The notes under the pieces are model-generated. The model searched no databases. It saw nothing but the letters and a program-made list of their open reading frames with translations, and was not told the origin of the DNA. Below are positions 41,594 to 53,579 of a stretch of DNA of 64,000 bases, in pieces. The position numbers and the translations under genes are program-made. Position 1 is the first letter of the stretch, and each line of letters starts with the position of its first letter. The DNA comes from Begonia masoniana (taxonomy: Eukaryota > Streptophyta > Magnoliopsida > Cucurbitales > Begoniaceae). The stretch spans positions 29,776,051 to 29,840,050 of the forward strand of contig CM039516.1 in assembly GCA_022432975.1 (NCBI GenBank). The letters run 5' to 3'.

Positions 41594-43816
41594 AAATAAT
41601 AATAATAACAATAAAAACAAAACAAACAACAGAATTGATTTCTGTTGTTTGTCGAGCCCCGAACGCCGAAGGCAGGGCAGCGAAGGGGGAGTGGCGACAC
41701 GAGCTGCGATCGGCGGCCAACGCCGGCGTTTTCCGGCGCCCTTCGGCCAGACGACGGCGACGGCCAGTCTCCGGCCTGACTCCGCGCATGAACCGACCAG
41801 GTGAGCTCGGTTTTCTCTCTTTTCGGTTCGGTTTAGGGCTGTGCGTGACGAGCTCGATTGAGCTCCGATCGCCGGCCGTTTTTGGTCGCCTCCGGCGAGG
41901 GTTTGCCAACCCTTGGTCCGGTTTTCATCGCCTGGCCGTAATGGTTCTCGTTTGGGCGAATTTCAGTGAATGCTCGATTTAGGGCACTCGGGTTTTGCTT
42001 AATGGAACTTCGATTTTAGGTTAGTTTAAGTTAATTGGATGTTAAAAGGATAGATTAGTGAGAAATTGAGAGAGTTTTGATGAAAAATCGAAAAAGAGAA
42101 ATTTTGGGTAAAGGGGCAGTTTCGGGTTTTTGGTAAATTGACCTAGCTCGGGTCGTTTGTTTTAAAATTCCTTTTGGCAGATTAAAATAGGTTATTAGAG
42201 GAGTACGTGGCCGCTGGAATCGTTCGATTCCGATAACCGACGCAAAAGTTACGCGCGTTTGAAGTTTCGGGTCGGTTTTACCAAACTCGAATTAGTGGCC
42301 CGTTTAATTAGGTTTTAATTGGATTAGGCTAGAAATAGTAATTTGAGAGTAATTGGTAAATGTAGGCTTGATTTTGATGAAGCTTGAATGTTTGACATAG
42401 GTCGAGCCATATGTGACGTAATGCGACAAAACCAACAAGCTACGGACGACAGGTAAGTTCTCGTGATCTTCTCTGGCCAATTGGCCTACACCGTACTTCC
42501 ATTTAGCGTCGAGGATCTTAAAGGATTGTTTGTTTTATTGCTTTGGTTGGGTAGATAGGTTTATATTTGTCTTAGGTTATGTTATTCGGTCTTGATGGTA
42601 TGCATGTTGGTTGTTTACTTTATGTTTATTAACTGTTCATGCATCACGTATTTCAAAAGTCATGAAAATGAATTTCCGCACGTGTTTTAAGAAAATGAAA
42701 TGAACCTCTGTAATTAATCTATGTAATCTGTATCTGTATCTGGTTACGCGAGGTGGGGCTCAAGCATGGCTGTAGGGTTTGTGAGCATGTACCCCCCTCC
42801 TCTAGGTGGAAAGTGGTTGTTCGACCGCGGAATGTATCCTTTCCATTTAGAGGGCTGATATCTCGGTAACAATCTGTCTGCGACGTAATGAAAATGAATC
42901 TGTAATCTGAATCTGTATCTGTTTCTGTATCTGAATCTGAGCATGTTTTCTGAATGGCATACGCACGCATGCATCTGCATTTACGAAGCTTACTGAGATT
43001 TCATTATCTCATAGGTGTCTGTATGGTGTAGGTGACATTATAGGTGACGTAGATCCAGGTGAGGATGACGTTCTTCCTTCTGATGTCTGAGGCAGTTGAT
43101 GGATGATGCTCGCGGCAGTGTGCTGGCGCAGTCGATGCTCAACCGACCCGTGGGGACGTATGTATAGATTTTGGGGTTATTGAGATGTTTTGGACTGAGA
43201 GTTGTATAGACATTTTAGGATGCTTGGTTCTGGTAGTTGATAGGTTTACTTTTGAGGTTTTAAACGTTTTGGAAACCTGTTTTTATAAACTGTTTTAGTA
43301 AAATTTTCATTGGAATCTGTTTAGTTGATTGATTGATGTTTAGATGGTTTGATTCGTGTTAGTGGATAAAATAGGTTTTGATGTTTTGATAGACTTGTTT
43401 TATAAAACGTTTTGTTAAGGTTTTTATCTAAAGTTTAATGGAACTGCTTGGTATTTTCTTTTGAAACAGGAAGGATATGTCACACTTTTAAACGGAACCA
43501 TGCAGTTCGTTTTCATGAAAATGTACTTCATTTTAATCGTGTTTAGAGTCGGTTTTGGACAGAGTTACGAGAACATATGAATGTTTGGAAAGTTTATGTA
43601 AAATGTATAATTGAAATGGAGATAGAAATGATATTGTGAAGAAGTGATAAGTTGATAAATTGAGGAATGATAGAAGGTTGAGTGGTTTTATCTAAACTGT
43701 TTTTGTATGATAAATGAATTTTCTTTAAAGGTTTTCGAGGATGTTTTTAATTGATTTAGAGGCTTAAAAAGAAAAATTTCGTACGGGAAATTAGGAATAG
43801 TATGAGGGTCGTTACA
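41300..43816 (+). repeat. 3' LTR, 2517 bp
   Basis: It has the same length as the 5' LTR with only scattered substitutions visible (for example 'gcacttacag' versus 'gcacttccag' near the start). It ends GGTCGTTACA. Confidence 0.92.
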
Positions 43817-45883
43817 TAGAATCGCCAAAATGGGTGAGCACACTAATAAGTTCATGGCTGAGACACGGACGACTTTGCAAAATCAGTCTGCTCAAATCCG
43901 AAGCTTGGAAACACAAGTAGGCCAAATCGCTAATGTTCTAATTGGACGACCTCAAGGTGCTCTACCGAGTTCTACAGAAATAAATTCAAAAGATCAGTGC
44001 AACGCAATCACTCTTAGAAGCGGGATAGTCATTGATAATTCTGGGCAAGCAACTCAACGAATAATTGCCAGTGAAAGTAAAGAGTCCGCAACATCTTCTC
44101 CAAGTGATAGTAAAGCTAATCAGCTACAGAAGGATCCACCTCCACCACTAAAGGTAATTACACCACGGGTCCCATTTCCTCAACGTTTAAAGACAGTTAA
44201 GACAGACAAGCAGTTTGGGAAATTCTTGGAAATGTTTAAGCAACCGCACATCAACATCCCATTTGCCGAGGCTCTAGAGCAAATGCCTACTTATGCGAAA
44301 TTTCTAAAAGAAATCTTATCTCACAAACGCAAGATTGAAGAATGTGGCACAATTTCTTTGACTGAAGAGTGTAGCGCTATTATTCAACGAAAGCTCCCAC
44401 AGAAATTAAAAGATCCAGGAAGTTTTACTGTTCCATGCGCTATTGGAGACTCTATTTTTGAGCGCGCATTATGTGATCTGGGGGCAAGTATCAATTTAAT
44501 GCCCTTATCTATTTTTCAAAAGCTGGGTCTTGGCGAAGCAAAACCTACTCGAGTGATTTTACAAATGGCGGATCGTTCTATTAAACATCCACGTGGAGTG
44601 ATTGAAGATGTTCTAGTCAAAATCGACAAATTCATTTTTCCTGCTGATTTTGTAGTTCTGGATATGGAAGAAGACCGAGACATCCCTATCATTTTAGGTC
44701 GCCCTTTTTTAGCAACAGGCGGTGCTTTGATTGATGTGCAACGAGGAGAACTTAAATTACGGGTGCAAGATGAAGAAGTGACATTTAACGTATTTAATTC
44801 AATGAAATATCTGAAAGCTAGTGATGATGTGTTTCGGGTGGACTATTTTGACTCTGTGATAATGGAAGCCTCATTTCAACCACGCAACTCTCTGGAAGCA
44901 TGCCTATTTAATCATGAATTTTGTCTTAATGATACATCAGATGTACAAGAATATATTCTGTGGATGGATTCTTTCGAGCCTAACCGAAGAAAGTACTTTG
45001 AAAGTTTAGGGGAATCATCACTACGGGTTTTGCCGTCTATTGAAAGTCCGCCGGCTCTCGAGCTCAAGACCTTACCCTCGCATCTGCGTTATGCATACAT
45101 TGGTGAAAATTCTACTCTCCCAGTGATTATTTCGGCTGATTTATCCATAGCGGAAGAAGAAAAATTGTTACGAATACTTCAGACTTATAAGGTTGCCATT
45201 GGATGGACTCTATCAGACATCAAAGGCATTAGTTCTTCATTCTGTGTTCATCGTATTTTAATGGAGGACGACCATCGACCGTCGATTGAACATCAACGAC
45301 GGTTAAATCCCACCATGAAAGAAGTAGTGCGAAAAGAAGTACTGAAATGGTTAGACGCTGGCGTTATTTATCCGATATCCGATAGCTCTTGGGTAAGCCC
45401 AGTACAGTGTGTGCCAAAGAAGAGTGGAATGAAAGTGATCACAAATGATAAGAATGAGCTCATACCATCTAGAACTGTCACAGGGTGGCAAATTTGCATG
45501 GATTACCGGAAATTGAACAAAGCCACACGGAAGGACCATTTTCCTTTACCATTCATCGACCAAATGCTTGATAGGCTCTCTGGACATTCCTATTATTGTT
45601 TTCTTGATGGTTACTCCGGATACAACCAAATCGTTATTGCCCCAGAAGATCAAGAAAAGACTACTTTCACTTGCCCATATGGTACGTTTGCATTTCGCCC
45701 AATGCCTTTTGGATTGTGCAATGCTCCAGCAACATTCCAACGATGTATGATGGCAATTTTTTTAGATATGGTTGAACGCTACATTGAAGTCTTCATGGAT
45801 GATTTTTCGGTATTTGGGTCCTCATTTGATACATGTTTAGACAATTTGTCCAAAGTGCTAGCTCGATGTGTGGAAACAAATTT

Positions 45884-46878
45884 TGTAACGACCCGCCAGG
45901 CTCCCCCGACAGGCCGTGCAGTCCGGCCCAGCTGGCCCACCGACACTACCACATGGTTTCCCTCAGGTCGTCCCACGTGTACTCACGATCTTCCCCCTAG
46001 CTCAAGTGGTACCTGGGATGGTGAACCTTTGGTTATGTAGACCTGGGGGCCAAGGTTCTAATCCCACGGAAGGCAAAAATCCCCATTTACCAGGTGGTGG
46101 GGGAAGATCGTGAGTACACGTGGGACGGCCTGAGGGAAACCACGTGGCAGTATCGGTGGGCCAGCTGGGCCGGACTGCACGGCCTGTCGGGGGAGCCCGG
46201 CGGGTCGTTACAAAAAAGTAGCTCAAGTGGTACCTGGGATGGTGAACCTTTGGTTATGTAGACCTGGGAGCCAAGGTTCTAATCCCAGGGAAGGCAAAAA
46301 CCCCCATTTACCAGGTGGTGGAGGAAGATCGTGAGTACACGTGGGACGCCCTGAGGGAAACCACGTGGCAGTGTCGGTGGGCCAGCTGGGCCGGACTGCA
46401 CGGCCTGTCGGGGGAGCCCGGCGGGTCGTTACAAAAAAGTAGCTCAAGTGGTACCTGGGATGGTGAACCTTTGGTTATGTAGACCTGGGAGCCAAGGTTC
46501 TAATCCCAGGGAAGGCAAAAACCCCCATTTACCAGGTGGTGGAGGAAGATCGTGAGTACACGTGGGACGCCCTGAGGGAAACCACGTGGCAGTGTCGGTG
46601 GGCCAGCTGGGCCGGACTGCACGGCCTGTCGGGGGAGCCCGGCGGGTCGTTACAAAAAAGGAGTAGCTCAAGTGGTACCTGGGATAGTGAACCTTTGGTT
46701 ATGTAGACCTGGGGGCCAAGGTTCTAATCCCAGGGAAGGTAAAAACCCCCATTTACCAGGTGGTGGGGGAAGATCGTGAGTACACGTGGGACGGCCTGAG
46801 GGAAACCACGTGGCAGTGTCGGTGGGCCAATTAGGCCGGACTGCACAGCCTGTCGGGGGAGCCCGGCGGGTCGTTACA
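45884..46878 (+). mobile_element. palindromic element with four tandem tRNA-like units
   Basis: It starts TGTAACGACCCGCC and ends GGCGGGTCGTTACA; the left arm (45884-45995, about 112 bp) is the reverse complement of the right arm (46765-46878). A 221-224-bp unit (core plus right arm plus short A-rich spacer) is repeated four times, starting at 45998, 46218, 46439 and 46663. The flanks are AATTT on both sides (45879-45883 and 46879-46883), and excising the element with one copy restores the RT frame. The TG...CA ends and 5-bp duplication suggest retroviral-type integrase use. There is no protein-coding capacity. Confidence 0.88.
45998..46063 (+). promoter_or_regulatory. tRNA-like A box and B box (unit 1 of 4)
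   Basis: TAGCTCAAGTGG at 45998-46009 fits the Pol III A-box consensus TRGYNNANNNG, and GTTCTAATC at 46055-46063 fits the B box GWTCRANNC with one mismatch. The 57-nt spacing is compatible with a type 2 promoter of tRNA or SINE kind. The same pair recurs in the units starting at about 46218, 46439 and 46663. Transcription is an inference. Confidence 0.6.
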
Positions 46879-48841
46879 AATTTGGTACTGAATTGGGAGA
46901 AATTTCACTTCATGGTAAAAGAAGGAATCGTGTTAGGACATCGGATTTCAGCTCAAGGCATCGAGGTTGACCGTGCGAAAATAGTTGCAATTGAAAAATT
47001 ACCACCGCCTACTACGGTTAAAGGAGTGCGAAGTCTTCTTGGACATGCAGGCTTTTACCGCCGCTTTATAAAAGATTTCTCCAATTGTGGCCCCCGATTG
47101 GGAATTACCTTTCGAGATCATGAGTGACGCGAGTGATTTTACAGTAGGGGCAGTTTTGGGTCAGAGGAAAGATAAAATTTTTTGGACCATCTACTATGCG
47201 AGTCGCACTCTTAACGATGCTCAGCTTAATTATGCAACCACTGAAAAAGAATTGTTAGCTGTTGTTTTTGCATTTGACAAGTTTCGGCCGTACGTCATTG
47301 GCAATAAGGTTGTTGTCTTCACTAATCATTCAGCTATAAAGTATCTTATGCAGAAGAAAGATGCAAAACCCCACCTTATTCGTTGGGTATTATTATTACA
47401 AGAATTTGACATTGAAATTAAGGATAAAAAGGGAACGGAAAATATTGTTGCTGATCATCTCTCACGTTTAGAAACTCGAGCCCATGTGCAAGATAGTGAG
47501 GTGCAAATAGAGGACGATTTTCCGAATGAAAAACTCCTTGCCATTTCTGAATTACCGTGGTATGCCGACTATGTCAATTATCTTGCTTGCCAGATTCTGC
47601 CACCCGAGCTATCTTATCATCAAAAGAAGAAACTCTTCTCCGACGTGAAACGATATTATTGGGAAGAACAAATTCTTTATAGACATTGCGCTGATCAAGT
47701 AATACGGCGTTGTATCCCCGAAGATGAGATATTATCAGTCTTGAAACATTGTCACACTCTTGAATGTGGTGGTCATTTTGGAGGGAATTGAACAGCGGCA
47801 AAAGCACTTCAATGTGGTTTCTTTTGGCCATCCTTATTTAAAGATGCACATTCATTTGTTACCGTATGCGATCGTTGTCAACGTACGGGTAATATATCCC
47901 ACCGGAATGAAATGCCTTTGACAAACATCCTTGAGGTTGAACTATTCGACGTGTGGGGTATTGATTTTATGGGCCCATTTCCATCCTCATTTAATAACAA
48001 ATACATACATCTCGCTGTGGATTACATTTCAAAATGGGTCGAAGCAATAGCTACGCCAACTAATGACGGCAAAGTGGTATTGAGGTTCTTGCATAAGAAC
48101 ATATTCACTCGTTTCGGCACGCCACGCGTGATCATTAGTGATGAAGGTACTCATTTTTGTAATAAGCCATTTGAATCATTACTTTTAAAATATGGCGTCA
48201 AACATCGAAAAGCATTGGGATATCCCCCACAATCGAATGGTCAAGCAGAAGTCTCCAATTGAGAAGTTAAGATTATCTTGGAAAAGACGGTGAGTAATTC
48301 CCGTAAAGATTGGGCGACTAAGTTGGATGATGCACTGTGGGCTTACCGAACCGCATTCAAAACTCCATTGGGAATGTCCCCATATCGGTTGGTCTTTGGT
48401 AAAGCATGTCACTTACCCGTCGAACTTGAGCACCGTGCTTGGTGGGCTATGAAGAGATTAAATTTTAACTTGACATCCACGGGCCACAAACGCTATCTCC
48501 AAATTAATGAACTTGATGAATTACGCACCAATGCATATGAAAATTCCAAGATTTACAAGGAGAAAACAAAAATGTGGCATGGCAAGCATATTATGAAGAA
48601 AGAGCTTTTGGTGGGCCAGCAGGTGTTATTATTTAATTCGCGTCTCAAACTTTTTCAAGGAAAGCTAAAATCGAGATGGTCAGGCCCGTTAACAGTGATT
48701 CAAGTATTTCCTCATGGTGCAGTTGAGCTACGTAGATCTGACGCAGGGACATTCAAGGTTAATGGTCAAAGAGTTAAACCATATTTTGGTGGTATTATTG
48801 AGAGTGAACCATATGTCACTCACCTCACACCTGACGAGTAA

Positions 48842-49655
48842 AAATTCGCCCGACATCGAGCTAATGACGTTAAAACAAGCACTTGGTGGGAGGTAACTCA
48901 TTTCTATATATTTTCTTATTAGCATTTATTTGTCTTTTTTTTTTAGTTATTTATTTTCACTGTTATGTTTTATTCTTATCCGCATTTTCGTTTTCAATTT
49001 TAGTTTATTTCGAATTTATTTTTATTTCTGTTAAAAAAATAAAAAAAATAAAAATAAAAACAAAATGAGCCCTAACTATTAAATAGCATGAATTCCGAGC
49101 GATCGGATTTCATCCTGCGACCCGACTCTCTTTCGCTGCCTCTCTTCACCGATTCGCTCCAGTATTTTCCGTTCGCTCCTTCGCCGGAGTCCAGTCCCGA
49201 CGAATCCCCTCTTACCGAAGCTCCGGTATGTCTCTCCCTCTACTTGACACTCTCTCCTTGCCAAATGTTGATCCAATTTATTTTGTTTTCATCTATTGTT
49301 GTGTGTCATTGAACTTGTGTCGTCATTCTATCTTCTGAGTTATTTGCGGCTATTCTCTATAGTTGCTATTGTTGTTTCCTTGACATTTGGCTCTTTTTTA
49401 TTTTATTTTGCTGGTTCTTTAGAGTTTAACCTCAATTAACAGGGGATTTTGTCACTCATGCACACCAAGTGTTTGATCATTTGCTTGTGAGAATTGCTGC
49501 TAACAATTTGTCTTCTATTTTGTGCGTTGTCATTTCTCTTGCATGACTAATGACTTGTGAGCTTTTATTCTTGGCTGGTGGTTTAGTTTTTGGTGTGCAG
49601 CTTCTCATTCCTAGGTGACCTGTGCACTTCAAGATGCCTCCAAAACGTAGAACAA
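48842..49655 (+). other. 3' flank of Athila-like pol, unassigned
   Basis: An AT-rich stretch (48895-49075) is followed by a C/T-rich segment with short open frames (49088-49312) of no recognised family. No 3' LTR or polypurine tract of the Athila-like element could be identified. It may be the 3' untranslated part of the element. Confidence 0.35.
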
Positions 49656-50246
49656 TGAAATCCAACTAAGATAGAGTGTGGATACAGTCTCACAGAGACA
49701 AACAAATAACAACACACCCACTCGCAAAAGCGTGAGGGAGGAAAGAAACAACGACCCACTTGCGACGTAAAACGATTGTGAGAATAATGAATAATTCGCC
49801 AATCCTATTATGTGAAAGAAGGATGCTTAAATATCGTCTGCAATAAATTTTTGTTCAAATATTTTATCCAAAACAGAATGCACAGAATAAGGAAAACCGA
49901 ATTCATAAAATTCAGAGTTGTGACACTCTTTGAGACACATATGGAAAGTACCAGAATAAAACAGATTCAGATCCCAGAATAATTGTGATTACGAATTAAG
50001 CTATATGTTTTGGTACACAGAAACTATAATCTTCAAATCGGCCTTCCATAGATAATTTGATTTTCAAGTAATAATTTTCTTTGATTTTCAAGCTTACCAA
50101 AACAGAATATTCTGTTTATATTTGATACCATAATCTTCATAAAATCTGTATTCCTTGCATAAGAGGATTATTGCAATGCTTATTTAATTTTCAAGATAAT
50201 CAAAGCCAACACTTCAATTAATTTGTCAAAAAAATTTATGCCAACA
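49656..50246 (-). repeat. LTR-like sequence (minus strand), possible solo LTR
   Basis: Read on the minus strand it begins TGTTGGCATAAATTT and ends near GGATTTCA, with a TATA-like 'gatatttaag' (about 49829 on the plus strand) in a sensible place. It abuts the carboxypeptidase fragment. The flanking 5-mers do not match, so a simple insertion is not proven. Confidence 0.35.
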
Positions 50247-50261
50247 CATATTAGCATTTAC

Positions 50262-50760
50262 ACCCTGTCCCAACCATACTCGTTCCAAATAAGAGATAAG
50301 TTATTTGCACTAGTAAAAGGACCATTTTCATAAAACAAGGCTAACTCACTGTTGCATCCAAGTACTTCAGTCAATCATATCATAACAGTTTCTTATGTTT
50401 GTCTTTAGAATCTCGTCTAACCAAAAATAATAAATTATAGCTGAAAAATCTCTTCATTTTGAGCGAAACAGCGTGTAAACTAGATTCAAATCTCGAGAAC
50501 CAGGAAGTAAACTATTTAGCCCAAACACTTGAAAATCTTTCAGAGAGGATCCTCGTTGGACGAAAAAAGTGTTGAATTGATAAAAGAAAATGCGGTTAAG
50601 CCATCAAATTGGATATCCAGCAGTGAAATATCAATCAGTGCCACTAAGTTCTAAAATCAAATGGTATTTTCATGACTATTTTATCTCCCAAGTTGGAGAG
50701 CAAGTAGCCAAATTTTTTATTTGCTGTGATTAACACTCACATAAGCATTGTATTAGTAAC
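50262..50760 (-). pseudogene. serine carboxypeptidase-like fragment, inverted copy
   Basis: The minus strand reads GCNSELALFYENGPFTSANN then LSLIWNEYGWDR (about 50360-50266), a piece of an S10 serine carboxypeptidase exon, preceded by about 390 bp of intron matching 63342-63690 of the plus-strand copy. The upstream part of the exon (WLTGGPG) and part of the intron are deleted and replaced by 'attgactgaagtact'. No catalytic triad residue is present. It forms an inverted repeat with the right end of the window. Confidence 0.8.
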
Positions 50761-50852
50761 TAGTTACAGTTATGAACAAGTAAACTATACAGAATATAAC
50801 ACAAACCCAGTATTTGCTCAGTTTTATGGATCTTAACTCTCTCAAACAAATT

Positions 50853-51167
50853 CTATTCAGCATCAATCCTCCTGGAGAAGAGCCATTGAAACACCTTAGG
50901 AGCTTTCTTAAGCTTCCCAAGAACACCAAACCCATGAACCATAGTGGTGTAGGCGAAAGCATCAATTTCACATTTTCTCTTCATTTGCAGGAAGAAATCC
51001 CAAGTAGTCATAGTTGGATTCAATCCCATCTCCACCATTTCCTTCAACGCCATCGGCAGTCGCTTGATCAAACACCACCCTTTTGCAATTATATTATAAC
51101 TAATTGCATCAGCCTTGAACTTTCCCCTCAAAACCTTAAACAGATTGTTGTAAGCCATTTTCAGCAA
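50853..51167 (-). pseudogene. pentatricopeptide repeat (PPR) protein fragment
   Basis: An open minus-strand frame contains about three PPR-like units: MAYNNLFKVLRGKFKADAIS, YNIIAKGWCLIKRLPMALK (with VEMGLNPTMTTWDFF) and YTTMVHGFGVLGKLKKA. PPR proteins are RNA-binding factors of mitochondria and plastids, but this piece has no targeting peptide and only about 100 residues. It abuts a second PPR fragment in the opposite direction. Confidence 0.75.
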
Positions 51168-51179
51168 TTTCGATGTTTA

Positions 51180-51450
51180 AAGAGATGTTGTCGTAAGGCC
51201 TCGTCCCGAATTCTACGACTTACAATATCATGATGAGAGGATTGTGTCATTCGGGTGAGATGGAAAGGGCTGTGCCATTGCGAGCCAAACGTTCAATATT
51301 TTGATACGACACTTTTTGGAGGCCGGAGAGACAAAAAAGGTGTTGAGTATGTTTGATAAAATGGGCGAGGATAATTGTTTCCCAAACTTGGATCCTAACA
51401 ATATTGTGATTAGTGCAATGTTTGTGAGGAAGAGATCAGAGGATTTGGTC
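51180..51450 (+). pseudogene. PPR protein fragment, opposite orientation
   Basis: Plus-strand frames read YNIMMRGLCHSGEMERA (about 51213-51263), then after a frameshift TFNILIRHFLEAGETKKVL and FDKMGEDNCFPNLD (51280-51390), and ISAMFVRKRSEDL. These are consecutive PPR units broken by indels. It may be a neighbouring part of the same parental gene as 50853-51167, inverted relative to it. Confidence 0.72.
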
Positions 51451-51459
51451 GGTTCTGTG

Positions 51460-52411
51460 AATAAAAAAAGGGAATTTCGGTTCTGTATTGACCAGAACCG
51501 AAATTTCCGGTCCGGTGTTCGGTTCTAAATAGTCAGATCATTTGGAACCGACCCGGACCATTGTGTTGTGCCCTAACAACACATCGAGGCTTCTCAGTTC
51601 TTCACTTCTCTCGATCTCGACTCTTCTCTCTTCTCATCTTCGCAAATCGCCATCGCCATCGCCGACTAATTCTCTCGCCTTCGCCCTCGCCCTCGCCCTC
51701 GCCGTCGCCGAAAGCTGGCCGTCCCTCGCCGTCGCCCTCGCCGAAAGCTCGCTGTCTCTCGCCCTCGCCCAGTCGCCCTCGCCGAAAACTAGCCGCTCGA
51801 CAACTCGCCCGACGAAGGTAGGCTTTTTTGTCTTTGATTAGGATTTGTTTATCACTGTATCTAATGTTGTGATTTTTGCAGTTATTCCACCCAGATGAGT
51901 TCGCTGTTCAGTTTCTTCCTTTGCGTTCTATCTTCGTTGTTCGATTCTGTTTCATCTGAGCATCATCACAATTCAAACCACAGGTTGGTTATGCTGTTTC
52001 TATTATTATTGATTCAATTTTGGACTTTGGAATTGGGGCACTCCAGCCGAACCTGTATAGAATATAGAATATTAGTTCTGTAATCTGATTAGTGTTTCAT
52101 AAGTTTAATTTTTCTGTTTGTTTGATAATTCAATTTTTTTTCTAGTAGTTTGCCAACTTGTTTGCTGTGTTTTTGGTGTCATTTTTGCTGTGGTTATTAG
52201 ATTTTTGGTACATTGTTGGATTTGCTAATTGGGTTGAAAAAAAATTTGTTATGGGAAAACCAGAACCGGACCAGAACCGAAACCGAAATTCTGGTTCGGT
52301 TCTCAAGAAAATTTTAATGGTTCCGGTCCTGAAAAATAAAAACCGAATTTTATTGGTCCGGTCCCAATCTTCCTCAAAACCGGACCGGACCGGACCACGA
52401 ACACCCCTCTC
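51460..52411. mobile_element. putative non-autonomous hAT-like element
   Basis: Both ends are rich in ggttcggt/accgaacc and ggtccggt/accggacc motifs in inverted arrangement, and the right end reads CGAACACCCCT (inverse AGGGGTGTTCG), a common plant hAT terminus. The interior has a C/G-rich (cgccctcgc)n tract at about 51650-51790 that creates Ser/Pro-rich spurious frames. The left terminus is not clean and no 8-bp duplication was confirmed. Confidence 0.35.
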
Positions 52412-53201
52412 CTGTGCTCAAAGTACCTTCTCTGATTATTAAAATACTCTTATGTTTCAATCTATTAACACCTTTTTTTTTTAATTCCTCTCGTCCTGTT
52501 TTGAACTTTTTTGTTTTTTGTTTTTATTTATCTCTAGTTTCCTGAGCTTGTATAATCGCGACGGTGCCCAGTTAATCGGTCTAGATGATGCTGCATCGAG
52601 ATTAGGTTAATCTCTGTGATTGTCTTCTTTAGTTTTTGTTGTTTTTCGAGGTGCTTATTGTTCATGAGATTTTCAGGAGTTGAAAAGAGGCGGATCTATG
52701 ATATTGTGAACGTATTGGAAAGTGTAGGGGTGGATTGACCGTACTCGGTTTCTGCTTTTGATCAAAACCTGATTGTATTTTTATTTGACGATATGGCATG
52801 GATGAATTCAGGTTTTAGCGAGGAAGGCAAAGAATCAGTACATCTGGAAAGGATTTGAAGCTATTCCCGTGGCCCTGCAGCAGCTCAAGGTACCTTCATA
52901 TTCATCATAATTTTATTTTAGATATCAAGTGATGGAGATGAAGATGAAACTTTGTCTAATCCTATACAGACAACAGAAGGGAGAAGTCTTTGGCACTTCT
53001 TACACAAAATTTTGTCAAGCTATTTACTATTCAAAAGTAAGTTGATTGATGGTGTTTTGTTTGTTCACCCAAACTGGACAAGCATCCCCTGATATATACA
53101 ATCATTCGTTGCCATGATTCTACAGCAGGCGGATCTTATCTCTCTTAATGAAGCTGCAAAGTTTTTGCTTTGGGATGGTTACGATTCATCCGTAATGAGA
53201 A

Positions 53202-53304
53202 GTAGGATATTATTTTATTAGTGATTATTATTGTGGATATATGTGTGAGGACCCTCCTGGATGCCTCACCTTCGTCATAAATGAGGAAGGTTGGATGATG
53301 TTTG
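53202..53304 (+). other. intron/ORF sequence left of copia insertion
   Basis: In one plus-strand frame CEDPPGCLTFVINEEGWMM continues, across the copia element, into SEAEASGDSSNHPKRGK and a stop near 56710. This suggests the insertion split a short open frame. I do not recognise the product. Confidence 0.3.
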
Positions 53305-53512
53305 TGAAGAACACGAAACCAGAACGTAGCGAAGAAGAAGATTTCTATTATCAAAGAAAATGCCGTAAATTACATGTATACAAACTAGCCATTATAAAGA
53401 TGAAAATAAACCTCTCCCGACAGAATTTAATATGGAGTAGGTGTAAATTAAAGATAGGGGACAACGTATGGTTGAGCTCTGGGTGAGCTCCATGAATGAG
53501 CCAGACCCAACA
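53305..53512 (-). repeat. copia 3' LTR (208 bp)
   Basis: Nearly identical to 56447-56654; a handful of substitutions are visible (for example 'cgaaaccagaacgtag' versus 'cgaaactagaatgcag'). Confidence 0.9.
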
Positions 53513-53579
53513 AACTCCCCCTCCGGCTCATGTGGTGGGCTCTAACAAGCCCGCTAGGAGAAAAACAGGGCTACGTGCA

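Larger units (their letters stand above)
35589..43816 (+). mobile_element. complete non-autonomous long-LTR element carrying RDR gene fragments
   Basis: Two LTRs of equal length (2517 bp) flank a 3194-bp interior that has an iMet primer site at its left end and a polypurine tract (aaggagggaagaa) at its right end. The interior has a short gag-like remnant and pieces of a cellular RNA-dependent RNA polymerase gene, but no protease, RT or integrase, so it must borrow enzymes (LARD-like). By eye the LTRs differ at about twenty sites, so insertion is fairly recent. It sits in the Athila-like element between gag and protease. No clear 5-bp target duplication is seen (left ggatt, right tagaa). Confidence 0.88.
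43818..48841 (+). pseudogene. Athila-like pol (protease, RT, RNase H, integrase)
   Basis: The frame from 43818 (RIAKMGEHT...) to 45883 has a gag-end coiled segment, protease (ALCDLGASINLMPLS, about 44467-44511), and RT with MDYRKLNKATRKDHFPLPF, LDGYSGYNQI and FMDDF (45792). The frame resumes after the palindromic insert as LVLNWEKFHFMV. A deletion of roughly 35 codons with a frameshift lies at about 47085. RNase H ([30 protein letters not shown]), the integrase HHCC finger ([13 protein letters not shown] ... CDRCQRTG) and the DDE core (GIDFMGPF; SDEGTHF; NGQAE) follow. In-frame TGA codons are at 47789-47791 and 48260-48262, both explained by CGA to TGA. Inactive. Confidence 0.9.

Noticed and set aside
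46002..46671. Repeated 74-75-codon minus-strand ORFs
   Set aside because: They are made by the repeated arms and cores of the palindromic element; no coding signature.
51542..51841. Ser/Pro/Ala-rich ORFs
   Set aside because: They come from a (cgccctcgc)n simple repeat.
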